From the NCBI GenBank assembly GCA_947488085.1, contig CANKYI010000001.1:806001-870000 (forward strand): 64,000 nucleotides of DNA, read 5' to 3'. Below, one piece after another: positions 38,001 to 48,000 of the stretch. The notes under the pieces are model-generated. The model did not search any database. It worked only from the letters and a program-made list of their open reading frames with translations, and was not told the DNA's origin. Positions within the stretch are counted from its first letter, which is position 1; each line of letters begins with the position of its first letter. The position numbers were made by a program, and so were the translations under genes. Origin of the DNA: an uncultured Erythrobacter sp. (lineage in GTDB: Bacteria; Pseudomonadota; Alphaproteobacteria; Sphingomonadales; Sphingomonadaceae).

Positions 38001-39200
38001 ATGGGACGCACTTACGTGAAGCTGGGGACGGCGGTTTCGCTGATGGCGATGACGCTGAGCGGGTGCAGTTTTGGCGCGGCTGAGGGACTTGGACCGCCTC
38101 CGGTTGCGCTGGCCCCAGTTGAGATGACTACGCCTCCGACGCGCGCGCCATCTGAACTGCAAGTGCTTTTCTGGGACAATGACCAGCGTAACGCGCGGTT
38201 TCGCGATATGGAAAACTGGTTTGCAGGGCACGAAGTGCCCGCCGCCACGACCCCGCGCATCCTGACCAAGGGCGAGCCGCTGCCTACGGCGCTTTCCACA
38301 CGCATTCGTGCGACCATGGCGGAAACCAATGCAGTGGGCGTGATGGTTTACAAAGGTGGCACGGTTCGTTTTGAGGATTACGCGCGCGGCTTTGGGCCGG
38401 ATCAGCGATGGACAAGCTTCTCTGTCGCCAAGAGCTTCACCTCGACCCTGTTAGGCGCGGCGTTGCAGGATGGCTTCATCACCAGTCTTGATGATCCGGT
38501 GACGCAATATGTGCCCGGTCTTGTTGGCTCCGCCTATGATGGCGTCACTGTGGAGCAGCTTGCCACTATGACCAGTGGGGTCGCGTGGAACGAGGATTAC
38601 ACCGACCCGAACAGCGATGTAGCGCAGTTGAACCGCTTTGTCGTCGAATATGGGCCGGATGCGATCGTCGCCCAAATGCGCGAGTTGGAACGCGAGGCCG
38701 AGCCAGGTGAGAAGTGGGTTTACAAAACCGGTGAGACCAATCTGATCGGATTGCTGGTCGAGAATGCGGTTGGTCTGCCCCTTGCCGAATATGCGCAGGA
38801 AAAGATCGTTGAGCCGGCCGGTTTTGAGAACGGTCTGTTCTGGATGACTGACCCGCGCGGTGGCAATATCGGCGGATGCTGCCTGTCTATATCGCTGGCG
38901 GATTACACGCGGATGGGCGTCTTTGCGCTCGAAGGCGGCGGCGACACCGTCCCTGAAGGATGGTTTGCAGAGGCCGGCAGTCCAAAGGTCGACTTTGGAG
39001 GCAACGGGTTTGGCTATGGCTATCAGTGGTGGACCTATCCCGTGGGATATGGTGCGCAGGGCATATTCGGCCAATCGATCTCCATCATCCCCGAAGAGGA
39101 TATGGTGATTGCCGTCGTCAGCAATTGGTCAGAGGCAACGAGCAGCGCTCACCGCGAGGCGTGGTTGGGCGTGGCTATGCAACTCTCAACGCTGGATTAA
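38001..39200 (+). CDS. Serine beta-lactamase-like hydrolase, lipoprotein
   Basis: The 399-residue protein has a signal with lipobox LSGC (Cys near 22) and a class C beta-lactamase/esterase fold: the nucleophile motif SVAKS near residue 140 (SxxK), a Tyr region YKTGETN and a C-terminal GYGYQWW. It resembles the 6-aminohexanoate-dimer hydrolase and esterase branch more than true beta-lactamases, so I do not call it a resistance gene. ATG 38001, MGRTYVKLGT, is used because the longer frame from 37650 lies inside cfa. It is 19 bases after cfa. Confidence 0.85.
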   Translation: MGRTYVKLGTAVSLMAMTLSGCSFGAAEGLGPPPVALAPVEMTTPPTRAPSELQVLFWDNDQRNARFRDMENWFAGHEVPAATTPRILTKGEPLPTALSTRIRATMAETNAVGVMVYKGGTVRFEDYARGFGPDQRWTSFSVAKSFTSTLLGAALQDGFITSLDDPVTQYVPGLVGSAYDGVTVEQLATMTSGVAWNEDYTDPNSDVAQLNRFVVEYGPDAIVAQMRELEREAEPGEKWVYKTGETNLIGLLVENAVGLPLAEYAQEKIVEPAGFENGLFWMTDPRGGNIGGCCLSISLADYTRMGVFALEGGGDTVPEGWFAEAGSPKVDFGGNGFGYGYQWWTYPVGYGAQGIFGQSISIIPEEDMVIAVVSNWSEATSSAHREAWLGVAMQLSTLD

Positions 39201-39206
39201 GGCGGG

Positions 39207-39227
39207 GCGGGGCGCCAATAGCCCCGC
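39207..39227. terminator. Hairpin between converging genes
   Basis: GCGGGGC (39207-39213) pairs with GCCCCGC (39221-39227) around a seven-base loop, between the serine hydrolase stop (39200) and the PilZ gene stop (39238). No T tract follows on either strand. Confidence 0.5.
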
Positions 39228-39237
39228 ACATCACCAA

Positions 39238-39582
39238 TCACATCAGGCGTGAGACGCCGGTATTGCTGTAACGTTGCAGGATGTTGTCGTGCACGATGGG
39301 GCTCAACAGCTCCTCAAATGCACAGCCGACAATGCAATTGTCCCACCAAACGACCTGACCCTGAAGCGATTCAAGGCCGGGGAGGGTGAGCCAGCACATC
39401 TGGCCCTCGTGCATCCGATTGATCGACGCGCAGGAAAAGCCCGAGATCGATAGATCATGGACAACCGTCTGAAACGCGCGGCCACCCGATGCCCGCAATG
39501 TGGCAGGGATGGTCAACCGCGTGCGCGGGGAGCAGCGATCTTCTTGCGCCGCGACTTTGTATGTATTGTTGTTGTTTGGCAT
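39238..39582 (-). CDS. PilZ domain protein (c-di-GMP receptor)
   Basis: This 114-residue single-domain protein has the c-di-GMP binding motifs: an Arg-rich RCSPRTRL segment (RxxxR) near residue 17 and DLSISGFSC (D/NxSxxG) near residue 43, followed by the hydrophobic VVWWDNCIVGCAFEE strand pair. It would act as an effector for the cyclase found at 347-2188 or others in the genome. ATG 39582 is chosen; the frame upstream is not PilZ-like. It is separated from the SDR gene by 154 bases and has its own promoter region. Confidence 0.82.
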   Translation of the reverse strand: MPNNNNTYKVAAQEDRCSPRTRLTIPATLRASGGRAFQTVVHDLSISGFSCASINRMHEGQMCWLTLPGLESLQGQVVWWDNCIVGCAFEELLSPIVHDNILQRYSNTGVSRLM

Positions 39583-39736
39583 AGCCTCGCAACCTTCTCC
39601 AAGCAGCCTGTGGTCTCTTAGCTGGTGGAACAGCGGGACGGGTCTTCGGCCATTGGGCGTTGCAGAAAGCTTGCATTGTATAGTTAACGGCGCGGTAACT
39701 ACGAATATTTGCGACGAAACGAGGAGATTTGCGTTT

Positions 39737-40450
39737 CTAGTCGATCCGTTCGCGGTGACCGGTCTCAAAGTCTTCTTGCAGCAAAGCAAGGATGCGCGTG
39801 GCCACGTCCTCGGGTGGCTTTACGGTTTCAGGCTTTTCGCCCGGATAGGCACGGGCTCGCATCTGTGTGCGGGTCGCGCCCGGATCGATTATGGCAACGC
39901 GCAATTCACTGAGTTTTTCGACCTCTGCGCCATAACTCTCAAGTAGATTGTCAAATGCCGCTTTGCTCGATCCATAGGCTGACCAGAATGGGCGGGGCGA
40001 TGCGCCCACGCTGCTGGTTAGGCCGATGATGCGTCCCGCTTTCGCCTTACGCAAAAGCGGGTCAAACCCGGCAAGCAGCGCCTGTGTGGCGACGACATTG
40101 GTCATGATCGCCTGATGAAATTGCTTCGCATCCATTTGCGAAAGTGGTGTTAGCTCTGGCAAGTAAGCTGCCGAAAGCACGAGGATATCGAGCGTTTCCC
40201 AGCGCCCCGCAATCGCGCCCGCAAGCCGTGCAACGCCGTCTTGCTCGGTCAAATCAACCGGAGCAATCGTGGATGTGCCACCAGCGGCATGGATCTGATC
40301 CTCAATCGCCTCCAACGCCTTAACCTTGCGCGCAACCAGAATTACATGCGCACCGGCTTCAGCCAAAGCGATCGCGGTTGCAGCGCCAATGCCCCGGCTC
40401 GCGCCAGTGACAAGGGCAGTGCGCCCTTCAAGTGGTTTCGTATCGGTCAT
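39737..40450 (-). CDS. SDR family oxidoreductase
   Basis: A 237-residue short-chain dehydrogenase with TGASRGIG at residues 16-23, a VLSAAYLPEL variant of the NNAG strand, the SSVGASPRPFWSAYGSSK active-site Ser-Tyr-Lys, and RVAIIDPGATRTQM. The SDR is close to uncharacterised cytoplasmic members of many sphingomonads; the substrate is unknown. It follows purF by three bases on the minus strand, and is probably co-transcribed with it. Confidence 0.87.
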   Translation of the reverse strand: MTDTKPLEGRTALVTGASRGIGAATAIALAEAGAHVILVARKVKALEAIEDQIHAAGGTSTIAPVDLTEQDGVARLAGAIAGRWETLDILVLSAAYLPELTPLSQMDAKQFHQAIMTNVVATQALLAGFDPLLRKAKAGRIIGLTSSVGASPRPFWSAYGSSKAAFDNLLESYGAEVEKLSELRVAIIDPGATRTQMRARAYPGEKPETVKPPEDVATRILALLQEDFETGHRERID

Positions 40451-40453
40451 GGA

Positions 40454-41956
40454 TCAGGCTGCCTTGGGATCAGCAAAAGGAAGCTCGCCCGTCTTCTCTT
40501 CAGAAACGGCGAGGTCGGTAAGCGGGGTTGGATAGTCGCCGGTAAAGCACGCATCGCAGAATTGCGGGCAGGCCTTGTCGCGGCCCTTTGCGCCCACAGC
40601 GCGGTAAAGTCCGTCGATCGAGATAAAGGCGAGGCTATCGGCTTTGATAAATTCGCGCATCGGTTCTAAATCCATGCGCGCGGCCAGCAATTTGGAGCGT
40701 TCCGGCGTGTCGACACCATAGAAGCAAGAATGCGCGGTGGGCGGGCTGGCGACGCGGAAATGCACCTCGCTCGCGCCCGCTTCACGCATCATCTCAACGA
40801 TGGAGAGGCTGGTGGTGCCGCGCACAATTGAGTCGTCGATAAGGACAATCCGCTTACCCTCAACCAGATTGCGGTTGGCGTTGTGTTTACGCTTTACGCC
40901 CGCGTGCCGCGCGCTGTCCGATGGTTGGATGAAGGTCCGCCCGACATAGTGCGAGCGGATAATGCCCAATTCGAACGGCACGCCCGATTGTTGAGCATAG
41001 CCGATGGCTGCGGGCACGCCGCTATCGGGGACGGGCACGACCAGATCGACATCAATCGGTGCTTCGATAGCGAGTTCGCTGCCAATCGCCTTGCGCGCTT
41101 CATAGACGCTTTGGCCTGCAAAAAAGCTGTCCGGCCGACTGAAATAGACATGTTCGAAGATGCACGGGCGAGGGCGGTGATCGCCAAACGGGCGGATGCT
41201 CTTGATCTCACCATCGAAATCGACTGAGATCATCTCACCCGGCTCGACTTCGCGGACCATCTGGGCACCAACCACGTCAAAGGCGACACTTTCACTGGCG
41301 AACATCACCGCATCACCCATCTTGCCCATGACGAGTGGACGAATACCCAGCGGATCGCGGCAGGCAATCATACCTGTCGGCGTCATCACGATTAGCGAAT
41401 AGGCACCTTCGACCAGGCGCAATGCGTCGATCAGACGATCAGCAACCGTCGGATAGCGCGATGTCGCAACCAGATGGATAATAACTTCGGTGTCGGAGGT
41501 CGATTGAAAGATCGAGCCCTTATTCACCAGATCCTTACGCAGCGCCATCGCGTTGGAAATATTGCCATTATGCGCGATGGCGAACCCGCCACTCGCCAGC
41601 TCAGCGTAAAGCGGCTGCACATTGCGAAGCCCTGCGCCGCCTGTGGTGGAATAGCGCACATGACCCGCCGCCATATTGCCGGGAAGCTCGTCGATGGCCT
41701 CTTGTGAGGAGAAATTCTCTGCGACTTGGCCATTGCCGCGGCGGGAGATGAAGTCTTTTCCATCAAAGCTGGTGATACCGGCCGCTTCTTGCCCGCGATG
41801 CTGCAAAGCGTGCAGCCCCAAAGCGGTGGCGGCGGAGGCCTTGTCGGCATTGATAGCGCCAAACACACCGCATTCTTCGCGCAGCTTATCGCCGTCAGCA
41901 TCAAGAAATGGATGGGTGAGATTGCCCAAAAGCGAGGGAGAAGCCGTGTTTGCCAT
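40454..41956 (-). CDS. purF: Amidophosphoribosyltransferase PurF
   Basis: This 500-residue enzyme makes phosphoribosylamine, the first step of purine synthesis. The N-terminal-nucleophile domain has REECGVFGA, whose Cys near residue 29 becomes the N-terminus after propeptide removal, then HALQHRGQEAAG and NGNISNA. The phosphoribosyl domain has the PRPP loop VLIDDSIVRGTTS. ATG 41956, MANTASPSLLGN, is used because the longer frame to 42022 has no family likeness. Divergent from lolC with 235 bases between, in which I see no other gene. Confidence 0.94.
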   Translation of the reverse strand: MANTASPSLLGNLTHPFLDADGDKLREECGVFGAINADKASAATALGLHALQHRGQEAAGITSFDGKDFISRRGNGQVAENFSSQEAIDELPGNMAAGHVRYSTTGGAGLRNVQPLYAELASGGFAIAHNGNISNAMALRKDLVNKGSIFQSTSDTEVIIHLVATSRYPTVADRLIDALRLVEGAYSLIVMTPTGMIACRDPLGIRPLVMGKMGDAVMFASESVAFDVVGAQMVREVEPGEMISVDFDGEIKSIRPFGDHRPRPCIFEHVYFSRPDSFFAGQSVYEARKAIGSELAIEAPIDVDLVVPVPDSGVPAAIGYAQQSGVPFELGIIRSHYVGRTFIQPSDSARHAGVKRKHNANRNLVEGKRIVLIDDSIVRGTTSLSIVEMMREAGASEVHFRVASPPTAHSCFYGVDTPERSKLLAARMDLEPMREFIKADSLAFISIDGLYRAVGAKGRDKACPQFCDACFTGDYPTPLTDLAVSEEKTGELPFADPKAA

Positions 41957-42191
41957 AGCTTGTTTTCTGTCCGCTGCGCTGCCCGGGTCTGTGGCGGCGT
42001 CAATGACGATGTTACCGATCAATTACAAGAGGCGATCGACGCTATGCCCGCTCTTTTGTGCCTCGAATTGGGTCAATGCGCGATAGCGGGCCGGGCTTAC
42101 ACACAATCTGGCGTGCTTTGCGCATTGTGCGCCGCCGCCGTGCACCTTACAGGCTGCGTTAAGACGCAATCATCCAGCGGCACTTCCACCC

Positions 42192-43430
42192 ATGCTCACT
42201 CCTTTTGAAAGAATGATCGCCAAACGGTATTTATGGCCGGGCAAAGGTGAGGCGTTTATTGCGCTTGTCGCCGGGATTTCGGTCGGCGTTGTTATGTTGT
42301 CGGTCGCCATGCTGGTTCTGGTGATGAGCGTCATGGGCGGTTTCCGCTCTGAGATGCTCGACAAATTCTCCGGGCTAAACGGTCACGCAATGGTTCAAGC
42401 CTATGGCGGTCAGCTCGACAATTGGGAGGGTGTACTTGAGCAAGTGCGCGCGACCGAGGGTGTGACCAATGCATCGCCTTTGATTGAGCAGCCTCTGCTC
42501 GCCAGTTTCAACGGGCGCGGCACCGCGATTTTGGCGCGGGGCAACACCGGTGAGGATATCGCCAGCCTTGGCGAAAATGTCCTGTTTGGCGACATCGACA
42601 GCATTCAACCGGGTGCAAGCCGTGTCGCGATTGGCTCCCGTTTGGCCGCGAGTATGGGCGCAAGGGTCGGGGACACGATCACGATCATCAACCCACAGGG
42701 CCGCACAACACCTTTCGGCACCAGCATTCGCCAGCTTCCCTATGAGATCGGCGCGATATTCGAAGTTGGCCTGTATGATTTTGATGAGACATTTGTGATT
42801 ATGCCGATTGCGGATGCTCAGACTTTGCTGCTGCAAGGCGATACGATTGGGCTGATCGAGGTAACCGTGACCGATCCCGATAATGTCGGTGAAATCCTTG
42901 GTGGGGTTGAACAAGCGCTCACCGGGCGCGCGGTGATCGCGGATTGGAAGACCATCAACTCGACTCTGTTTGAAGCGCTGGAAGTTGAACGTGTCGCAAT
43001 GTTCTTCGTTCTGAGTTTCATGGTGTTGGTGGCGTCTTTTAATATCCTTTCGAGCCTCGTGATGATGGTCCGAGCCAAGACCCGCGACATCGCGATTATG
43101 CGCACAATGGGCGCGACGCGGCGGTCTTTGCTCAAGATATTTGTGACCACGGGGACAACGGTGGGCACTTTGGGCACAGTCGCAGGATTGATCCTCGGAT
43201 TTGTCCTGCTCTATTTCCGCAATCCGATTGTTGATGGGATCGCCTATTTGACCGGAGTGCAAATCTGGGACCCTCAGGTCCGCTTTCTCACCAGCCTGCC
43301 GGTGCGAGTTGATCCGTGGGAGATTGTGGGAATTACGGCGCTCGCTTTGGGCATGAGCTTCCTTGCGACGCTTTACCCCGCATTCAAAGCATCCAACACC
43401 GATCCAGTTCAGGTGCTGCGTTATGAATAG
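42192..43430 (+). CDS. lolC: Lipoprotein-releasing transporter permease LolC/LolE
   Basis: The 412-residue inner membrane protein is the MacB/FtsX-type permease that hands outer-membrane lipoproteins to LolA. The first helix begins at about 25 ([20 protein letters not shown]), a large periplasmic domain covers 50-270, and three more helices end the protein, with the LolC/E mark [16 protein letters not shown]. Only one permease gene is present next to lolD, as is usual outside the gammaproteobacteria (LolF type); so the symbol lolC is by convention. lolD overlaps its end by eight bases. Confidence 0.92.
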   Translation: MLTPFERMIAKRYLWPGKGEAFIALVAGISVGVVMLSVAMLVLVMSVMGGFRSEMLDKFSGLNGHAMVQAYGGQLDNWEGVLEQVRATEGVTNASPLIEQPLLASFNGRGTAILARGNTGEDIASLGENVLFGDIDSIQPGASRVAIGSRLAASMGARVGDTITIINPQGRTTPFGTSIRQLPYEIGAIFEVGLYDFDETFVIMPIADAQTLLLQGDTIGLIEVTVTDPDNVGEILGGVEQALTGRAVIADWKTINSTLFEALEVERVAMFFVLSFMVLVASFNILSSLVMMVRAKTRDIAIMRTMGATRRSLLKIFVTTGTTVGTLGTVAGLILGFVLLYFRNPIVDGIAYLTGVQIWDPQVRFLTSLPVRVDPWEIVGITALALGMSFLATLYPAFKASNTDPVQVLRYE

Positions 43431-44103
43431 CGCGCAGCCAATCGCCGCCCTCCGCGACTTGCGCCGCAGCTTTGAACAAGGCGGACAGCGCATTGATGTG
43501 TTGCGCGGGGTCAATCTGGACGTGATGCCGGGTGAGATTGTGGCGCTGCTCGGCCCGTCGGGTTCGGGCAAATCGACGATGCTGCAAGCAGTCGGGTTGC
43601 TCGAAGGGGGCTTTGAGGGTTCAATCACGATTGCGGGTGAAAGCGCGGAGAAGCTTGCTTCCGACGGGCGCACTCGCATTCGGCGTGAACATCTCGGTTT
43701 TGTCTATCAATTCCACCACTTGCTGCCCGACTTCAACGCGACGGAAAACGTGGTGATGCCGCAAATGGTTGCTGGGACTAGCCGATCTGAGGCTCATGAA
43801 CGCGCCGAGGCTTTGCTGTCGAGCCTTGGCCTTGGCCATCGGCTGACCCACCGACCCAGCCAGCTTTCCGGTGGTGAACAACAGCGCGTTGCGGTCGCCC
43901 GCGCACTCGCCAATCAACCGACCCTGGTGTTGGCTGATGAGCCAACTGGCAACCTCGACGAGGCAACGGCTGACACAGTGCTTGGCCAGTTTCTGGAGCT
44001 TGTGCGGGGTGAGGGCAGCGCTGCTCTCGTTGCGACGCACAATGAGCGGCTTGCGGCACGCATGGACCGTGTTGTGCGGTTGCATGACGGGGTGCTCGCC
44101 TAG
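43423..44103 (+). CDS. lolD: Lipoprotein-releasing ABC transporter ATPase LolD
   Basis: The 226-residue ATPase powers lipoprotein release with the permease encoded upstream. Walker A is GPSGSGKST near residue 45, Q-loop in [18 protein letters not shown] (the LolD/MacB FQ-HLLPD type), signature [14 protein letters not shown], Walker [15 protein letters not shown] 43423 overlaps the permease stop; the frame upstream to 43363 is inside lolC. Two hairpins follow the stop. Confidence 0.93.
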   Translation: MNSAQPIAALRDLRRSFEQGGQRIDVLRGVNLDVMPGEIVALLGPSGSGKSTMLQAVGLLEGGFEGSITIAGESAEKLASDGRTRIRREHLGFVYQFHHLLPDFNATENVVMPQMVAGTSRSEAHERAEALLSSLGLGHRLTHRPSQLSGGEQQRVAVARALANQPTLVLADEPTGNLDEATADTVLGQFLELVRGEGSAALVATHNERLAARMDRVVRLHDGVLA

Positions 44104-44107
44104 TTCC

Positions 44108-44143
44108 GACTTGCCTGCGCGAAAGCAAGTCCCCATTTTGGGG
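44108..44143 (+). terminator. Two stem-loops between lolD and the glutathione peroxidase gene
   Basis: GACTTGC (44108-44114) pairs with GCAAGTC (44125-44131), and directly after it CCCC (44131-44134) can pair with GGGG (44140-44143) across ATTTT. This may end lolCD transcription or shape the leader of the next gene. Confidence 0.45.
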
Positions 44144-44164
44144 CAAATATTCAGGGAAACGATC

Positions 44165-44644
44165 ATGACTACAATTGCCGATTTCACCGTCACCACCAAT
44201 CGCGGCGAGACGTTGGATCTCGCAACCAAAAAAGGCAACGTGCTCTTGGTCGTCAACACTGCGTCCAAATGCGGATTTACGCCGCAATATGATGGGCTTG
44301 AGGCAGTTTTTCAGCAGTTCAAAGATCGCGGGTTCGAAGTGCTCGGCTTTCCCTGCAACCAATTTGGCGCGCAGGAACCGGGCAATGCCGATGAGATTGC
44401 GGAGTTCTGCAAGATCAATTTCGGTGTGACATTCCCACTGATGCAAAAAGTCGACGTGAACGGACCGGACGCCTCGCCGCTGTTCGATTGGATGAAGGGT
44501 GAGAAAAAGGGCCTGATGGGCTCAACCTCGATCAAGTGGAATTTCACGAAATTCCTGATCGACCGGGATGGCAATGTGGTGAAGCGCTATGGCCCGCAAG
44601 ACACGCCAAAGATGATCGCGAAAGACATCGAAAAACTGCTCTGA
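44165..44644 (+). CDS. Glutathione peroxidase family protein
   Basis: The 159-residue thioredoxin-fold peroxidase reduces hydroperoxides. It has NTASKCGFTPQ with the peroxidatic Cys, the GFPCNQFGAQEPG loop with the Gln and a second Cys, and WNFTKFLIDRDG. The Cys (not selenocysteine) active site with a second Cys in the FPCNQF loop suggests a thioredoxin-dependent mechanism. ATG 44165 is used; the frame upstream is noncoding leader. Convergent with the DUF6958 gene, nine bases apart. Confidence 0.92.
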   Translation: MTTIADFTVTTNRGETLDLATKKGNVLLVVNTASKCGFTPQYDGLEAVFQQFKDRGFEVLGFPCNQFGAQEPGNADEIAEFCKINFGVTFPLMQKVDVNGPDASPLFDWMKGEKKGLMGSTSIKWNFTKFLIDRDGNVVKRYGPQDTPKMIAKDIEKLL

Positions 44645-44653
44645 ATCAGGCGG

Positions 44654-44944
44654 TTATTTCCAATACCACCGCAGCGGCTTCGTCGCCTCTCGCACCAATT
44701 GCCCCTTGGCCTCTAGGTCAAGTTGAACGGTTTTTGCCCACCAACCGCAGGTCTTGCCTTGCGGGAAGAGGGCCTCATCCAAATGTGGTTTGACTGCTTC
44801 GCGCACCTCATCCTGTGTCAGGCCGGGTGATGCGCGGGGAAGAGCTTTCTCAAACGCTGATTTCATATCGGAATATTTGGTGGCATTGACCCGGCTTGTC
44901 CTGCCCGGTGTGTTGACGTTCTCAACTTCGATCATCTCAGCCAT
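44654..44944 (-). CDS. DUF6958-family small protein
   Basis: A 96-residue protein starting at ATG 44944 with GGAGGG upstream. The pattern NTPGRTSRVNATKYSDMK followed by PRASPGLTQDEVREAVKP and WWAKTVQLDLEAKGQLV matches the DUF6958 family, found next to or instead of DNA-related regulators in many bacteria; it looks like a small winged-helix-like or AraC-like domain, and no role is known. It is divergent from dnaE by 98 bases. Confidence 0.75.
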   Translation of the reverse strand: MAEMIEVENVNTPGRTSRVNATKYSDMKSAFEKALPRASPGLTQDEVREAVKPHLDEALFPQGKTCGWWAKTVQLDLEAKGQLVREATKPLRWYWK

Positions 44945-45042
44945 TTGTCCCTCCTGCCGGCTAACATAACTTGCCCCCAGCTTTTCCCCAAGAGTGGGTG
45001 CCTGCCGCTTGAATGCGCACCTGTGAGGCGTAACTTGGTGGT

Positions 45043-48000
45043 ATGGCCTTTGCTCCCTTCGTTCCGCTGCGCGTTTTGTCGTCTTATTCGATGCTCGAAG
45101 GGGCGATTGAGCCCAAGGCGATTGCGAAGCTTGCGAAAGAGCGCGGCTATCCCGCCATCGCGATTTGTGACCGCAACGGCCTTTATGGCGCGGTGATGTT
45201 TGCAGGGGCATGCAAATCAGAGGGCGTGCAGCCGATCATTGGCACATTGCTGGGCGTGGCGCGCGAGGGGTCCGAGGGCAAGCAGGTCGATTATCTCGCT
45301 TTGTTTGCTCAGGATGAGGCGGGCTACGACAATCTGTGCCACCTTGTCTCGCTCGCGCACCTTGACCGACCGTTGGAGTTGGAGCCGCATGTTCCCCTGA
45401 ACGCTCTTGAAGGGCACACAGATGGGTTGATCGCATTAACTGGTGCGGGTGAGGGCGCGCTCACCCGGCTTCTGGCAGAGGCACAGGTTCCTGCGGCTGA
45501 AAAGCTTGCCGACCGATTGCAGACACTATTCCCAGAGCGACTTTATATCGAGCTGGCACGCAACGATGATCCCGTCAGCGCGCGGGCCGAGGGTGCCTTG
45601 ATCGACATGGCCTATGCCCGCGACATCCCGTTAGTCGCCAGCAACCCAGCCAATTTCGCTGAGCCGCATATGCACAAAGCGCATGACGCCATGCTGTGTA
45701 TCGCCAACTCAACTTATATCGAGAATGATGACCGCCCCCGCTCCAATGCGCAAAGTTTCGTCAAATCCGCGCCGATGATGGAGGAGCTGTTCGCTGACCT
45801 ACCAGAGGCGACCGCGAACACGCTCGTTGTCGCGCAACGCTGTGCCTATGCGCCGCCATATCGCGATCCGATCCTGCCTAGCCTTGCTGGTGATCTGGAG
45901 GGCGAGGCGAAGATGCTCGCAGACCTATCACGCAAAGGTTTGGAGGCACGCCTTGAGCCGTATGGCGAGATGTCGGAGGAGGAGCGCAAGGTCTATCTCG
46001 ACCGGCTCGACTATGAGATCAACATCATCGTCAATATGGGCTTTCCCGGCTACTTCCTGATCGTTGCGGACTTTATCCAATGGGCCAAGGATCAGGGCAT
46101 TCCCGTGGGGCCGGGTCGGGGTTCTGGGGCTGGCTCTATTGTCGCTTGGGCGCTGACGATTACCGATTTGGACCCGATTCAGCTTGGCCTTCTGTTTGAA
46201 CGGTTCTTGAACCCCGAACGTGTGTCGATGCCCGACTTCGACATCGACTTCTGCGAGACCCGGCGCGGCGAGGTCATCCGCTATGTTCAGGAGAAATATG
46301 GCGCCGATCACGTCGCGCAGATCATCACCTTTGGTAAGTTGAAAGCGCGCGCGGTTCTGCGCGATTGCGGGCGGATTTTGCAGATGAGTTATGGTCAGGT
46401 GGACCGGCTTTGCAAAATGGTGCCGAACCATCCAACCGACCCGTGGACACTTCCGCGCGCCCTCAACGGAGCGGCGGATTTCAAGCGCGAATACACCAAT
46501 GACAACGAGGTGAAACGGCTGATTGACCTCGCCATGCAATTGGAGGGGTTTCCGCGCAATTCATCGACCCATGCCGCAGGCGTCGTGATCGGCGATAGGC
46601 CATTGGCGCAGTTGGTGCCGCTCTATCGCGATCCGCGTTCGGACATGCCGGTGACGCAGTTCGATATGAAGCATGTTGAATCGTCCGGTCTGGTCAAATT
46701 TGACTTCCTCGGGTTGAAGACGCTGTCCGTACTGCGCAAGGCAACAGACTTGCTTGAGTTGCGCGGTATAACGATTGATCTTGGTCTACTGCCTCTGGAC
46801 GACACTGCCGTTTATGACCTTATGCAGGCGGGTAACACGGTCGGCGTGTTCCAGCTGGAATCCGAAGGGATGCGGCGCACTCTGAAAGCGGTGAAGCCGT
46901 CAAATTTTGGCGATATTATCGCGCTCGTGTCGCTCTATCGCCCCGGTCCGATGGACAATATCCCGCTATTTGGTCAGCGTAAGGCTGGCGAAGTGGCGAT
47001 TGAATATCCGCACCCGAAACTCGAAGGGATTCTGGCGGAGACCTACGGTATCTTCGTCTATCAGGAACAGGTGATGCAGGCCGCGCAGATCCTTGCGGGT
47101 TACTCACTGGGTGATGCTGACCTGTTGCGCCGTGCCATGGGTAAGAAAGTCCAGGCGGAGATGGATAAACAGCGCGGTCGTTTTGTCGAAGGGTGCAAGG
47201 AAAACTCCGATATTGAAGCGAAACAGGCCAACGAATTGTTCGATTTGATCGACAAGTTCGCAGGCTATGGCTTCAACAAATCGCACGCTGCCGCTTACGC
47301 TTTGCTCGCCTATCAAACGGCATGGTTGAAGGCGCACTACCCAGAAGAATTCTACGCCGCATCAATGTGTTTTGACCTGCATCAATCGGAAAAGCTCAAC
47401 ATCTTTGTCGACGATGCGCGGCGCTATCCGGCAGAGCGCGCCGATGGCACCGGTGTTGAAGTGTGCCCGCCCGATATCAATTCGTCCGAGGCCCGCTTTA
47501 CTGTTGAACAAACCGATGATGGTTATGCGGTGCGTTATGCGCTGGCTGGCATCCGCAATGTCGGTGAAAAGGCGATGGAGGCCATCGTTGCCGAGCGGGA
47601 AGCGAATGGTCCGTTTGAAAGCCTTCAGAGCTTTTTCGAACGCTTGCCCCAAGGTTCGATGAACCGGCGTCAGTTGGAGGGGCTCATCTGTGCGGGCGCG
47701 CTCGACGGGTTGGAGCCAAACCGGGCGACATTGTTTGAGAACGCAGACCTGCTGCTCGCGGTTGCCGATGCGGCGATGCGGGAGAGGACCAGTGGGCAGG
47801 GCGGCTTGTTTGGCGGTGACAATGCACCGCAAGAGGGACTGCGATTGCAGCCCACGGACCCGTGGTCGCGCGCGGAGCAAATGGCGAAAGAGCGTGAGAA
47901 TTTCGGGTTCTATTTCTCCGCCCATCCGGTGCAACAATTCCGCGATGTTGCCTCTGCACAGGGGGCGCGAACTTATCAGAGTTTGATGGAGGCCGGTGCA

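Noticed and set aside
38001..39200. Calling the serine hydrolase a class C beta-lactamase
   Set aside because: It has SxxK but its Tyr and final motifs are closer to esterase-type relatives.
44945..45211. Extension of the DUF6958 frame toward dnaE
   Set aside because: The sequence is antisense to the dnaE start and not family-like; the GGAGGG-backed ATG at 44944 is preferred.
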